Assembly (NCBI GenBank): GCA_022360875.1
Contig: JAKSBZ010000184.1
Location: 1 to 62,192 of the forward strand
Source of the DNA: Cytophagales bacterium
Lineage (GTDB): Bacteria; Bacteroidota; Bacteroidia; Cytophagales; Cyclobacteriaceae
Length of the DNA stretch: 62,192 nt
Direction: 5' to 3'
The notes beneath the pieces were generated by a model. That model was not told the origin of the DNA and ran no database searches. It saw nothing but the letters and a program-made list of their open reading frames with translations. Below are positions 9,501 through 17,037 of this stretch, piece after piece. The translations under genes and the position numbers were made by a program. The number at the start of each line of letters is the position of its first letter. The first letter of the stretch is position 1.

Positions 9501-12374
9501 CGCTGGCTCTACACGGTGTATAAAATCGCGGCGAAGATGATATTCTTCCTTAACTTCTTCCTTTGTGCCTGCTTCATTTACAATCGAATCTTTCTCTATC
9601 TGAGTTACTCCGTTGGTAGATCCCAAGCGAATCGGCTCAGAAGTAGAAAAAATTATGGAAGGATTATCCTCAACATCAACACTGATAATATTAAAATCCA
9701 TCGGAGGAAGCTGCACGTCATACTCACCGGTCTCATCATCAGTTTCGATAGTATAATCAAAACACTCATTGAATGACTGCAAGCGGATTCTAGCCTGACC
9801 AATGTTGTTCACCGTCCCGCCGCGTTTTATCATCTTGTTACGTTCAGTTACCCCTCCGACTACTTTTCCGACCAGCCGGTATTTGGTGTTGTCGACAAAA
9901 TTGATGTCGTTCAGCGCCCCCTGGAAATTATGAGCGCCTTGAGCCGGGAATCTGCCCGTGCTAAATGTATGCCCTTGTTTAACAGGGGTAATCACGTGCT
10001 CGCCAATCGGCACATCCAGTTCATAAGTCCCGTCAGCCTGAACCGTAACTGCTTCGCCAAATTTACGGGCTATTTCTCCGTCAATGGCAATCATTACCCC
10101 CTCTGCTGCGCAATTCGGCGTTCCGTCATAAGTCACTTTTCCCTTTACACGAAAAGAAGAAATATCTTCGAAGTCCACACCATTATGAATCGATGACTTA
10201 TCACTTAAATACAAAACTTTGGTGCGCGGACTAAAGCTGTGATTTTGATACGTCGGCCGAATTTCAACATTCTGGCCTGTCGCGCTAAATGGCATATATA
10301 TCGTATAATTCCCGTCCCTGTCGGTGTAGCCCGCATACTTCATTTTCGAAGGGACATCAGAAGAATGTGTTAAATTACCCCCATAAAATGCGTGAAGCAG
10401 ATCACCGTCACCGTCTGAGGTGTCAAAACACTCCCAAATGTCGGTGTCGAACTGATAATAAAGATAAAGGCCGTCTTCCTTTCCGGACAAAAACCGGTTA
10501 TAGTCATGAGCGATTCTGTTTTCCGGCAATGGCTTGGACCAAATACGAACCTCGTCCATATTTCCTTTAAAATACCTTAGATGATTATCAACCTGAGTTT
10601 TACCAAGATTATTGTACAGACGGTCGATCGCAGCAGGCATGCCTACACCTGTTTGAGTGCTCACCAGTTTTCCGTTGACAAAAAATTTCACAGTCCCGTT
10701 TTCCAGCGTTGCCGCCACATGCTGCCACTTATCATATGCAATAACCCCATCAACTCTTCGGAAAGTGCTGCCATTAAAATTTGCAACATTTAAAGACAAA
10801 GCTCCCTGAGCATGCATCTCAAACTGAATTATAGTTCCGCCAGCATTCGTTTGAATGCTCTCAAAAATCATCATGCTGCGGTTCCGTTCGGATGATGGAA
10901 CTTTTACCCAAGCTTCTACAGTAAAGCCGCCCGTAAACTTCGATTCGTCTATGTTGCCTATATCCACATAATCATTCGGGCCTGAAAAGAGCAAACTTCG
11001 CGATTCACGATCCTCTATTTCCCCTTGAATATTCGCATCCACACGAACATCCTCCACACTTACTCCTCCCGAATACTGAATGTGTCCGTTTACAACAGCC
11101 CTTGGCTTATGGAAACCCAAAGCCCTCAATACTTTTGTTACTCTTGTTCCGTCATCGTATTGTCCATGCACTTCCAGCTCGTAAGTGTAAACAACATCTC
11201 TTAGTACTCTTTCGTCTGTGAACTTAGAAAACAGTTGATCACTCCTGTCAAAAAGCTTTTCAACGCCTGCATTCCCTACAACTTGCCGCTTAAGCACCAG
11301 CCGCCTGATGAATTTACTAAAATCTTCCATTCTCCTTGGCTTGGCGTAGTTTAGTTCAACACTGATGTCCGGATCGGCGCTAAAAGTTTCAGCACTGAAA
11401 ACCAGCGACTTTGCCAAATCATTCAGCTCATTGACTTTAACATTAATCTTATCTGAAATTCTCTCAAAATTACAGCCGCCAATCGTTTTTGCCTCAATCC
11501 AGTACTCATACTGCCTTTCCCAGTTTCGCAGAGCATTCGTATCCCGAAACACAATTTCATCCTTAGCAGAATTGACAGTGAAGTATTTGGGCTGCGAATC
11601 AGTATAAGGAGATGGGCGTTTTCTCGCTCGAACCAATCTAACTGCAGCATGAGAATAATTCGGGTCGATTAAAAAATTCTTCCACCTCAAAACAGGCGTT
11701 TCGTTAACTTGATAAACTGCTTTAGCTGAACGAAAGTTGATCCCTCTTTTCATTGCTGCCATAACAGAAGTCTGAAGCAATGGATTCGTCTCACTGCTGA
11801 ATCTAACTGAAACATTGGTAGGTCTATTCGCTTGAGTAGTACTGCCCATTGCGGCATACAACTGAACGATTCTAAATGGATTCCCGCCGGTTTCAATTTC
11901 TACGGTTTTCGACAGAGAAAAATAGGTTCTATCACCGTGATTTGCAGGTATCGTTACATTATCGAGCTGAATAAATTGATTTTGGCTTCTATTGTTCTCA
12001 TTAGAAATCTGCAAACGTATGTTGCTTATTTTCACACCCTTGCCTTGCGGAAAACGTGGTGATCGAATATAACAAAAAGCCAGATTGACCTTAAGTCTGG
12101 CTCGTCCGTTGCAAAGTTCGACTACTTCAATTGAACTCTTGTTAGTCCCTCCTGCATGAGCTGCCGAACCGTCAGCAAATATTTCCAACTCTCCGCCAAT
12201 ATGCACCGCATCATTTAAAACGCTCGTGAGCTTCCGGTCGAGCCGCCAGGTATGGCTCACTCTTTCCGTTTGCGCCAAGGCCTCTCCAAAAGGGGCTGCT
12301 GCCGCAACAAACATCAAAAGGCCCACAAGCCAGACAGCCTGGAACCTTTCCTTTAAAAGTCGTACTTTTTTCAT
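3537..12374 (-). CDS. Giant multidomain secreted protein with three LamG-like domains and T9SS sorting domain
   Basis: This protein of 2945 residues has a signal peptide ending near EALAQ (about residue 35). Visible order: fibronectin-like regions (about 210-460); a concanavalin/LamG domain (about 463-660; FTVEAWVKV, GNMDEVRIW); carboxypeptidase-regulatory-like beta modules (about 740-900); long beta-rich segments; a Big_5-like Ig domain with FNEPID (about 1805-1850); a second LamG (about 1870-2045; VELWFKT, GYWPLDD); a third LamG (about 2085-2240; FTLEGWFKL, DELRFWNVA); an Ig-like domain; two copies of the module shared with the 221-residue neighbour; a GWNWISY segment near 2660; and a T9SS sorting domain (EAYPNPFGDKL, about 2863-2945). 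It is probably exported by T9SS and surface-attached, with carbohydrate or protein adhesion inferred from the LamG domains. Its 5' leader is repeated three more times upstream. Confidence 0.9.
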   Translation of the reverse strand: MKKVRLLKERFQAVWLVGLLMFVAAAAPFGEALAQTERVSHTWRLDRKLTSVLNDAVHIGGELEIFADGSAAHAGGTNKSSIEVVELCNGRARLKVNLAFCYIRSPRFPQGKGVKISNIRLQISNENNRSQNQFIQLDNVTIPANHGDRTYFSLSKTVEIETGGNPFRIVQLYAAMGSTTQANRPTNVSVRFSSETNPLLQTSVMAAMKRGINFRSAKAVYQVNETPVLRWKNFLIDPNYSHAAVRLVRARKRPSPYTDSQPKYFTVNSAKDEIVFRDTNALRNWERQYEYWIEAKTIGGCNFERISDKINVKVNELNDLAKSLVFSAETFSADPDISVELNYAKPRRMEDFSKFIRRLVLKRQVVGNAGVEKLFDRSDQLFSKFTDERVLRDVVYTYELEVHGQYDDGTRVTKVLRALGFHKPRAVVNGHIQYSGGVSVEDVRVDANIQGEIEDRESRSLLFSGPNDYVDIGNIDESKFTGGFTVEAWVKVPSSERNRSMMIFESIQTNAGGTIIQFEMHAQGALSLNVANFNGSTFRRVDGVIAYDKWQHVAATLENGTVKFFVNGKLVSTQTGVGMPAAIDRLYNNLGKTQVDNHLRYFKGNMDEVRIWSKPLPENRIAHDYNRFLSGKEDGLYLYYQFDTDIWECFDTSDGDGDLLHAFYGGNLTHSSDVPSKMKYAGYTDRDGNYTIYMPFSATGQNVEIRPTYQNHSFSPRTKVLYLSDKSSIHNGVDFEDISSFRVKGKVTYDGTPNCAAEGVMIAIDGEIARKFGEAVTVQADGTYELDVPIGEHVITPVKQGHTFSTGRFPAQGAHNFQGALNDINFVDNTKYRLVGKVVGGVTERNKMIKRGGTVNNIGQARIRLQSFNECFDYTIETDDETGEYDVQLPPMDFNIISVDVEDNPSIIFSTSEPIRLGSTNGVTQIEKDSIVNEAGTKEEVKEEYHLRRDFIHRVEPAFEVIRKLTENTPQTLPNNVVIDTYISEKSIVIGGDSETTISNLDTNNPFGQPIFVQGRTYNVELFAYEKYTRYDRIRQVHYYDPLKEGTYTINNNLSGSEAETITIDADGKEESGIDNTVGGRTAYSFTANNVNLNANANFPEISYTNTFEILLETRNGDKTFGIKWEPIDPNSALAQKVGDSYYRGIVLGDVERPNSFTTYRGPDLPLDILRDPPGSNSYGFIEKGASKSVTMNVEFEGSLANNFKLGTISDGDVLTGIGIAVTATKIKGEASVGNDIAVVGGFKKSSTVTASYNRSVQTNSQPYLTGTPSDVFIGVGSNIIVGEADDLTIVPEGQCASGTVNCITASGAYRLAKKEVSKVGVSFDTEFFYSHDHIKKEVIPRLESIRDQVGQKKSTKDSAQMHINNWINTLAKNEEQRAKAKPYKMKGGTPGYEKSNISIQGGVPVSYTVTENNSGSFERYGSTTINLKVNVSQAIAVSGTGILIENETVTGINTGGGQVQANENFTNRGFVISDEDKGDFMSVDLLVDDQNRFAFRTVAGQTRCPFEPEYRSEFYDPQNDGNRANNPILSNGTQQIEKPNITISPNRIINIPEGEEVNINVTLAHETESRSNIPIEYDWGVISETNPYGAVFYIVESGNAEGNVVLSKTQQSVVQTITVSSNPGIARTDYGRIGLWMRSSCQGGPGGEIIADTTWLELNFLPSVTKAEIIRPFNKFVFNNLKKQQDENGIFVDVVGDNRIPITVGSYNYNDPRLEKIQVQYKLSKQGDSEYRTLETYYRHPDLSRNEKPIPSDKEFFVYNWNLEDRSIKDGEYDIRVVVRGEGVDEVVEDGRAHVIRGTIDRVRPTFFGKPQPKDGILTHDSELLVQFNEPIDEQRLVSARNFEVRTVRTQSEVSAADYSFAEFDGKKDVVKIPGHKGFEEGTSSSVELWFKTTGKNMQPLLTTGLTRGADGLPTGMYLGLDNGRLYLVSRFNFDNESVRIDNTNSLLNDGKWHHVVVEVDESADKLRSYVDGKKVLERPITRSYTSSSTKPLCIGAFNSKTFFKGQIREFRTWSKTRTLAEIKAKKDVTLVGNENGLSGYWPLDDATGTAARDLTTRHPGTFNGRWAVSSQNGFAYAFGAEGLNVRVPHFNFDRSQDFTLEGWFKLANAGGALISTGDEESDWKVKLRNTDKKLILEHGGNTYVLTNTAVQLNTWFHLALRMEREEFLVAFLNSGREKEVPLTNLGDFNASNITFGKGANGAVDELRFWNVARTPRQITNYFGKALHGNELALEYYLPFDRKTEALSREAVLADIAGQRTVRIAGTSSFSNLVPQISQRNVSGTLDFTYTVNNDKIYFELEDELNRLEGLELDITITGVKDKNGNTMASAETWTVLVDRSNLLWKNGRHSYQKMHNEAMTFELKIQNKSTQAQNYNLRNLPVWLTVPEKSGVIDGNSLKTIGLTVDPNLAIGNYKAVLSMTGEQGIAETFPISLKVKGAAPNWTVNPENFRESMNFIGQLQVNGSVSMDVEDRIAAVINGEVRGVAQPVYNQALDRYFVYLDVYHDGNSQPIIFKVWDASTGRTYSNVLPSNVNFTAQAIKGSVTSPVSFITQDVVERTYSLPAGKSFISFNVKKSPSTVDEFFASIKSSLRSVISHELGTALPKSQTVAEDQSQFAGTLTTIDVKKAYYVDLKEAVSFTVSGAQADVSSTSISLKQGWNWISYLPQHGASVTEVMAALNPATGDVVKSHTQFAIYDKNAGWVGSLTSMEPGKGYRVKLAAAQTFAYPGNSHLENLTNMRSSARTVRTSAETVKGINPNRYLNTMSVIARIPNATPEAILSASAQGSLVGAARVVDVQSAGEDYFFLTVYGTENEKVEFVLDDNQENMKARETVKFRSNQVVGTLAKPLNLTFNSEAGLLKEAEAYPNPFGDKLTVALNAGRATDARVVLRDLSGRQVEVIFEDQLSEGTKEIVWDAQSLSPGIYLLSIETGDENQVIKVVKK

Positions 12375-12440
12375 AAGTAAAAATTAGATTGATTAAACAT
12401 GCGCAGGTTATGCAGGATCCGGTCCAAGGGCATCTGCACA
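12375..12440 (-). repeat. Leader cassette copy 1: hairpin leader directly upstream of the giant gene
   Basis: On the minus strand this is the presumed 5' untranslated region of the giant gene. A hairpin (arms at 12411-12418 and 12432-12438, TGCAGAT with ATCCTGCA) exposes a loop containing CCCTTGGACCGG. It is followed by TGTTTAATCAATC, an AT-rich stretch and the ATG at 12374. Three diverged copies lie at 12711, 13014 and 13326. Confidence 0.7.
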
Positions 12441-12626
12441 AAACTGCATTCTATTGACTGATGATAATTTTAGCGAAAGAAAATAATGATTTCTGGCCGA
12501 TAAAAAGACATAAAAAAATTCGATAAAACACTTGACCTTATGATTATTCGCTGATGGCTCTTCAAGGAAGTCAAACACTTAATCCATCGAGAACCATTAA
12601 CAATTCTCCGGTAAATCAATCATCAT

Positions 12627-12662
12627 AAAAAAAGACAGACGCAATTGTCTAGTATCAGACAA
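12627..12662 (-). terminator. Terminator between leader copies 1 and 2, with competing hairpin
   Basis: On the minus strand AGACA (12650-12646) pairs with TGTCT (12637-12633) and a run of seven T follows (12633-12627). The upstream segment TTGTCT (12662-12657) can instead pair with AGACAA (12650-12645), which uses the same bases as the first terminator arm. The two hairpins therefore exclude each other, as in an attenuator. The stem is short (5 bp). Confidence 0.5.
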
Positions 12663-12710
12663 TAAATCGCCAAAAATACGGCCTTACTCTTTCAAAAATC
12701 GGTGTTTTTT

Positions 12711-12786
12711 CATACATTAAAAATTGATTGATTAAACATGTGCAGGCCACTAAAGAACCGGTCCAAGGGTATTCTTACTGGCCTGC
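12711..12786 (-). repeat. Leader cassette copy 2 with 9-codon mini-ORF
   Basis: This is the strongest hairpin of the set: GCAGGCCAGTAAGAA (12786-12772) against TTCTTTAGTGGCCTGC (12757-12742), with a 14-base loop that includes CCCTTGGACCGG. The tail TGTTTAATCAATCAATTTTT leads to an ATG at 12713. That ATG opens a frame of nine codons reading MKKHRFLKE, ending at 12684. The peptide matches the start of the giant protein (MKKVRLLKE), so the copy extends into the coding region before a stop. Confidence 0.75.
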
Positions 12787-13013
12787 TTTTTTATGGGCAT
12801 ATAAAACTGCAGCTTGAAATAATAATAAAACAACTGGATTGAAATCGAACTGACTCAATAAAAGACAAACACCTCAGTCAATAGTAAAAAACACACTCCA
12901 AGCCTGCCGCTAAAAAAATTCGATATTTTTCATCAAGTTTCGCAAACTCCAAAACTTAACTCCCACAATACAACAAGCCTAAAAGCTGAAGATTTTTTTG
13001 TAAATCTGGTTTT

Positions 13014-13091
13014 CATAATTATTAAAAAATTGACTGATTAAACATACACAGGCCTAATGAGAACCGGTCCAATGGTATTTCTCCCGTCCTG
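13014..13091 (-). repeat. Leader cassette copy 3 with 27-codon mini-ORF
   Basis: The loop reads ACCATTGGACCGG. The inner stem GAGAA/TTCTC and the outer stem CAGG/CCTG differ in sequence from copy 2 but pair the same way. The tail TGTTTAATCAGTCAATTTTTT runs to an ATG at 13016. The frame encodes 27 residues starting MKTRFTKKSS and ends at 12933. It is basic, then hydrophobic, like a decayed signal peptide. Confidence 0.7.
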
Positions 13092-13325
13092 ATTTTTCAT
13101 GATAAACAAAAAGCGCCCTAACAAATAAAAATCCCTATACAGGCACCGAATTCATATAAAAATTAAGAATCAAAGTCAGTGTTAGAATAAATATTGAAAA
13201 GCCTAATGTAAAGACAGCATCAATAAAACCTGATATTCATTTTTTGACTCCCCCGCCCTTTTATATGAAGAGTAAATATCGCTTTATAAAAGATTCATAG
13301 TTTGGTCTCCATAAAAATTGAATTT

Positions 13326-13396
13326 CACATTATTAAAAATTTACAATTTAGCAAGCACAGATAAACCGAGAACCGGTCCAATGGTATTACTCGAGA
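13326..13396 (-). repeat. Leader cassette copy 4, most diverged
   Basis: The loop ACCATTGGACCGG is intact and a shorter stem (CGAG with CTCG plus AA/TT, one bulge) is kept. The downstream tail is diverged, and the ATG at 13330 is followed at once by TGA, so no peptide is possible from it. The GGTCC core lies 309 bases from that of copy 3. Confidence 0.6.
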
Positions 13397-14178
13397 ATAA
13401 GCCATACTTGACTACAAAGGAAATTTATATTTTAAAAAACTATAAAAACAAACAATAATTAAAATTATTAAAAAATAATTATTCAACCAAAAACACAACT
13501 CTAAACAACCGACTACCTGTTAATAAGCATCAATCTTACACACATCAAGCACACGGTTTCTACAAACATTTTCCAGTGCCATTAAAGTATCAAGCCAATA
13601 CTCAATTAAAAAAACACATTGTCAATTGACAAAAAACTCTTGACTTACCAAGTTGAAAAACAATAAAATGCATTTATTCAAAAATACCAACATACCTTCA
13701 TTCATCTTTAGCGTAAACACTTAATAATACAAGAGAGCAAACATATACTACAAGCGTAAATCAAAGTGTTTAACATATCTAATAGTAATTCAGTTTCCAC
13801 TGGGTTTCTACGCAGCTAGTTTCGAAAAGTTCTGCTCTCTTCAAAAAATATTTCTACCACACCAAACATGCTGCATTATTCAATGTGCAGAGCAATCCTG
13901 TCATGGCCAAGAGACTCGGAACCACTTTCCGCAACATCCTTTCAATAATAATTTTGATGCGAAATTCAAAAATGACTACTTTTGATTGACGAGCCCAGAA
14001 CTTCACACATCTGGATTCGCTTTCGAATAAAAAACGGGAAAAAAATATGCCTGCCGGCAACATGTTTCAGACTTCACCTAGCCGGAGTATTAAGCTATGC
14101 AAGCCGGAAGACATGCTTGCCGTCTAGCAAAACATTCATACAATTTTTATCTATTTTCCATAAACCAACATCTGCGTT
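13397..14178. other. AT-rich intergenic tract, no gene seen
   Basis: About 780 bases with many short A/T runs. The frames here are short, open with weak starts and match nothing I recognise. No tRNA, strong terminator or further leader copy was seen. It presumably holds the promoter of ftsX near its right end. Confidence 0.5.
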
Positions 14179-15063
14179 GTGGCCCAAAACTCTAGAAAAA
14201 CATTCGGATCCTATCCCTACCTTAGCATAGTTCTGAGCAGCAGCTTTACGCTTTTCTTTCTCGGACTTTTTGGATTGCTTCTTCTTTCAGGAAAAGAATT
14301 AAAAGAAAATCTTCAGGAAAATGTGGAAATACAGATTTTCCTCAAAAACCACTTGCAAGAAAACCACCGCCTGCAACTAGCCCAATGGTTAGCGGAATCG
14401 GCCTTTTGCCGAAAAAAAAACGATACCGCCAGCATACAGTACATCCCGAAAGATGTGGCGGCAAAAAAATTCATCGCTGAAACAGGAGCTGATTTCCGAG
14501 AATTTCTGGGCGAAAATCCGCTGCGCGACGCTTACCTCGTAAAAATAGCCGACGGTTTCCAAAGCAGCGAAAAACTAAAAGCGATAAAAAAAAGCATCGA
14601 GCGGCGTGCCGGAGTGTTCGAGGCCAACTACATCGAAAGCCTCACAGGCGCCATCAATAAAAACCTCAGGAACATTTCTATCCTTCTGCTTGCCTTCTTC
14701 GTTCTTTTGACCCTTTTGGTAAGCCTGCTCATCCACAATACAATGAAACTCTCACTGTACTCCCAGCGCTTTCTGATCAGGAGCATGCAGCTGGTCGGAG
14801 CCAAAGCCGGGTTTATTTACAGACCTTTCCTTTTCAAGTCAATCGGTTACGGCTTTTTTGCGGGTCTCCTCAGCGCCGCGCTGACACACGCCTCATGGCT
14901 GTACGCCGCCCAAAGAATCCCCGAACTGCAAAGCCTGCTAGCTTCCCAGCAGCAAATCTATCTTTACGCCGGATTAGTGCTCAGCGGCGTGCTTATTTGT
15001 TTTTGGAGCACCTACCATGCTGTGCGCAAATACCTGAGAATGTCTTTGGATGAGCTTTATTAA
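14179..15063 (+). CDS. ftsX: Cell division ABC-transporter-like permease FtsX
   Basis: FtsX pairs with the ATPase FtsE at the inner membrane and controls septal peptidoglycan hydrolases. The 294 residues show the FtsX layout: a cytoplasmic start, a first membrane helix (about 15-38), a periplasmic domain of about 130 residues with ENVEIQIFL and a FREFLGENPLRD segment, then three membrane helices (about 165-190, 215-240 and 260-280) and the ending RKYLRMSLDELY. The start is GTG: an in-frame TAA at 14161 leaves no ATG upstream, and GTG is the only usual start before the conserved region. ftsE is not adjacent, as is common in this phylum. The next genes (DUF3098, uppP, truB, ribF) run in the same direction. 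Confidence 0.9.
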   Translation: MAQNSRKTFGSYPYLSIVLSSSFTLFFLGLFGLLLLSGKELKENLQENVEIQIFLKNHLQENHRLQLAQWLAESAFCRKKNDTASIQYIPKDVAAKKFIAETGADFREFLGENPLRDAYLVKIADGFQSSEKLKAIKKSIERRAGVFEANYIESLTGAINKNLRNISILLLAFFVLLTLLVSLLIHNTMKLSLYSQRFLIRSMQLVGAKAGFIYRPFLFKSIGYGFFAGLLSAALTHASWLYAAQRIPELQSLLASQQQIYLYAGLVLSGVLICFWSTYHAVRKYLRMSLDELY

Positions 15064-15176
15064 ACAAACAGGCAAGATTTTTTCAGAAAAATAACTTTTA
15101 TTAACAAGAAAACTTCGGCAACTTTAACGTTCTGGAGTTTGTATTCTAAATTGACCAAAAAATAATAGACAACACA

Positions 15177-15377
15177 ATGGAGAACAATAAACTGGCCTTT
15201 GGGAAAAAAAATTATTTGTGGATGATCATCGGCCTGGCGGTCATTTTTTTAGGCTTTATCATTATGGCCAACGACACCGAACAATACGGTTTCGGCTTTA
15301 TGGGACTTACCCTTGGCCCTATCACGGTTTTTGCCGGCTTCATGCTGGAGATTTATGCAATATTCAAGAAAAAATAA
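15177..15377 (+). CDS. DUF3098 small membrane protein
   Basis: This 66-residue protein has two membrane helices (about 13-31 and 38-60) separated by a short loop with NDTEQYGFGFMG, and a Lys-rich end. It matches my recollection of DUF3098, a Bacteroidota family usually found between ftsX and uppP, as here. The conserved position suggests a link to cell envelope synthesis, but no activity is known. A terminator (15492-15519) separates it from uppP. Confidence 0.8.
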   Translation: MENNKLAFGKKNYLWMIIGLAVIFLGFIIMANDTEQYGFGFMGLTLGPITVFAGFMLEIYAIFKKK

Positions 15378-15491
15378 CACCTTTACATACTAGCCGGATT
15401 TTCGTTTAGACAATACTCGCTGCCAGCAACTAAAACCGTATTTTGCCGACAGCATGACACACAACCGGCTTCTGCGCTTTTTCGATCCTAG

Positions 15492-15519
15492 ATCAACACT
15501 CCCGAGGGTTGATTTTTTT
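15492..15519 (+). terminator. Rho-independent terminator upstream of uppP
   Basis: ATCAAC pairs with GTTGAT around ACTCCCGAGG, followed by seven T. It ends 14 bases before the uppP start, so uppP needs read-through or a promoter that overlaps this hairpin. Confidence 0.7.
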
Positions 15520-15533
15520 ATTTACTCACACTC

Positions 15534-16337
15534 ATGAAAGAAATACTCGAAGCAATTTTCCTGGGCATTGTCCAGGGACTTACCGAATTTTTGCCTGTAA
15601 GCAGCAGCGGACACATCGAGCTGGCCAAAAAACTGATTGGCTACACAGGAGAGGAAAATTTCACATTCACACTCATTATACACGGCGGCACGGTACTGAG
15701 CACACTGGTAATTTTCAGAAAAGAAATTCTTCAGCTTATCAAAGGCTTTTTCCAGTTCCGATGGAACCCGGAAACCCAGTACATTGCCAAAATTTTCCTG
15801 TCCATGATTCCCGTGTTTATTGTCGGAAAATTTTTCAAAGAAGAAATCGAAGGAATTTTCATCGGAAACATACTGATGGTTGGCGTCGCGCTGCTTGTCA
15901 CCGGCGGACTGCTGAGCTTCACATATTTCAGCCGCCCAAAATCGAAATCGCTGGGCTACCGCGAAGCCTTTATCATCGGACTCAGCCAAGCACTTGCCGT
16001 AGTCCCGGGCATTTCTCGATCTGGCTCAACCATTGCCACCAGCATCCTGCTGGGCGTTAACAAAGAGGAATCCGCCAAATTTTCGTTTCTTATGGTACTG
16101 CTGCCGATTATCGGCGCCAACCTGCTGGACATCATGGAGCAATCTTCGTCGGTCGGAAGCCATGGAGCCAGCACGGCCGTTCTCGGGACAGGTTTCTTTG
16201 TTTCTTTCATTACAGGTATTTTTGCCTGCAAATGGATGATCAACATTGTTAAGAACAGTAAATTGATTTACTTTGCGGTTTATTGTTTTATAGTGGGGCT
16301 AATCGCTATAGGAAGCGCAGTTTATTATGGATTTTAA
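15534..16337 (+). CDS. uppP: Undecaprenyl-diphosphatase UppP (BacA family)
   Basis: It removes a phosphate from undecaprenyl diphosphate at the periplasmic face, recycling the lipid carrier for peptidoglycan and other cell-wall polymers; overexpression is known to give bacitracin resistance. The two family signatures are clear: GIVQGLTEFLPVSSSGH near the start, with the catalytic Glu and Ser, and VVPGISRSGSTIATSI in the second half. At 267 residues with about eight hydrophobic segments it has the normal length. Its end overlaps the truB start by 11 bases, so the two are probably translated from one transcript. Confidence 0.96.
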   Translation: MKEILEAIFLGIVQGLTEFLPVSSSGHIELAKKLIGYTGEENFTFTLIIHGGTVLSTLVIFRKEILQLIKGFFQFRWNPETQYIAKIFLSMIPVFIVGKFFKEEIEGIFIGNILMVGVALLVTGGLLSFTYFSRPKSKSLGYREAFIIGLSQALAVVPGISRSGSTIATSILLGVNKEESAKFSFLMVLLPIIGANLLDIMEQSSSVGSHGASTAVLGTGFFVSFITGIFACKWMINIVKNSKLIYFAVYCFIVGLIAIGSAVYYGF

Positions 16338-17037
16338 AGAAACAGACTGGAACAAAGGACAGGTGCTGCTAGTGGACAAGCCACTAACCTGGACATCCTT
16401 TGATGTGGTAAAGAAATTACGCTATACGCTGAAAATAAAAAAAATCGGACATGCCGGAACACTTGATCCTCTGGCCACCGGTTTGCTAGTGCTTTGCACC
16501 GGCAAAATGACCAAACAAATTGACAAATACCAAGCGCAGGAAAAAGAATACACCGGCAAACTTGTGCTGGGAAAAACCACTCCTTCGCACGATCTGGAAA
16601 CGGAGGTTAACAGCGAAACGCCTATAGATCATCTAACGGAAGAACAGGTCAGGGAATCTGTACAGCAGTTCATTGGTCCTATTGAGCAGATTCCGCCCAT
16701 GCACTCCGCCATAAAGGTCAATGGCCAGCGGGTTTACAAAAAAGCGCGGAAAGGCGAGGAAGTCATCCTTGAACCTAGAAAAGTTACAGTTTCCGCCTTT
16801 GAACTGACGGACATCTCCCTCCCTGAAGTTTCCTTCCGCATTGTATGCTCCAAGGGAACCTACATCCGCAGTTTGGTTAGAGATTTAGGCGAATCGCTTG
16901 GCGTAGGCGCCTACATGTCGGAACTGCGCAGAACCCGAATAGGAGAATTCAGGGTGGAAGACGCCGAAAATCTGGAGGAATTTGTGAAGTCTTATCAAGC
17001 ATTCAGGGAGGAAAATGAAAGTTCATCACGGGATTGA
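16327..17037 (+). CDS. truB: tRNA pseudouridine(55) synthase TruB
   Basis: It converts U55 in the T-loop of tRNAs to pseudouridine. HAGTLDPLATGLL carries the catalytic Asp (residue 47); KGTYIRSLVRDLG is the second conserved block. At 236 residues it is of the short bacterial type without a long C-terminal PUA extension. It overlaps uppP by 11 bases and ribF by 23 bases, the tightest packing in the window, which implies an uppP-truB-ribF operon with coupled translation. Confidence 0.96.
   Translation: MDFKETDWNKGQVLLVDKPLTWTSFDVVKKLRYTLKIKKIGHAGTLDPLATGLLVLCTGKMTKQIDKYQAQEKEYTGKLVLGKTTPSHDLETEVNSETPIDHLTEEQVRESVQQFIGPIEQIPPMHSAIKVNGQRVYKKARKGEEVILEPRKVTVSAFELTDISLPEVSFRIVCSKGTYIRSLVRDLGESLGVGAYMSELRRTRIGEFRVEDAENLEEFVKSYQAFREENESSSRD

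Noticed and set aside
12742-12786. Copy 2 hairpin as a terminator
   Set aside because: The stem is strong but is followed by ACATGTTTAATC, with no T run.
12375-13396. Leader array as a CRISPR
   Set aside because: Only four copies, spacings of 306-339 bases, and repeats that differ in the stems; no cas genes.
13982-14230. 82-codon frame overlapping the ftsX start
   Set aside because: Starts with TTG, composition is not protein-like, and it overlaps the conserved FtsX N terminus in another frame.
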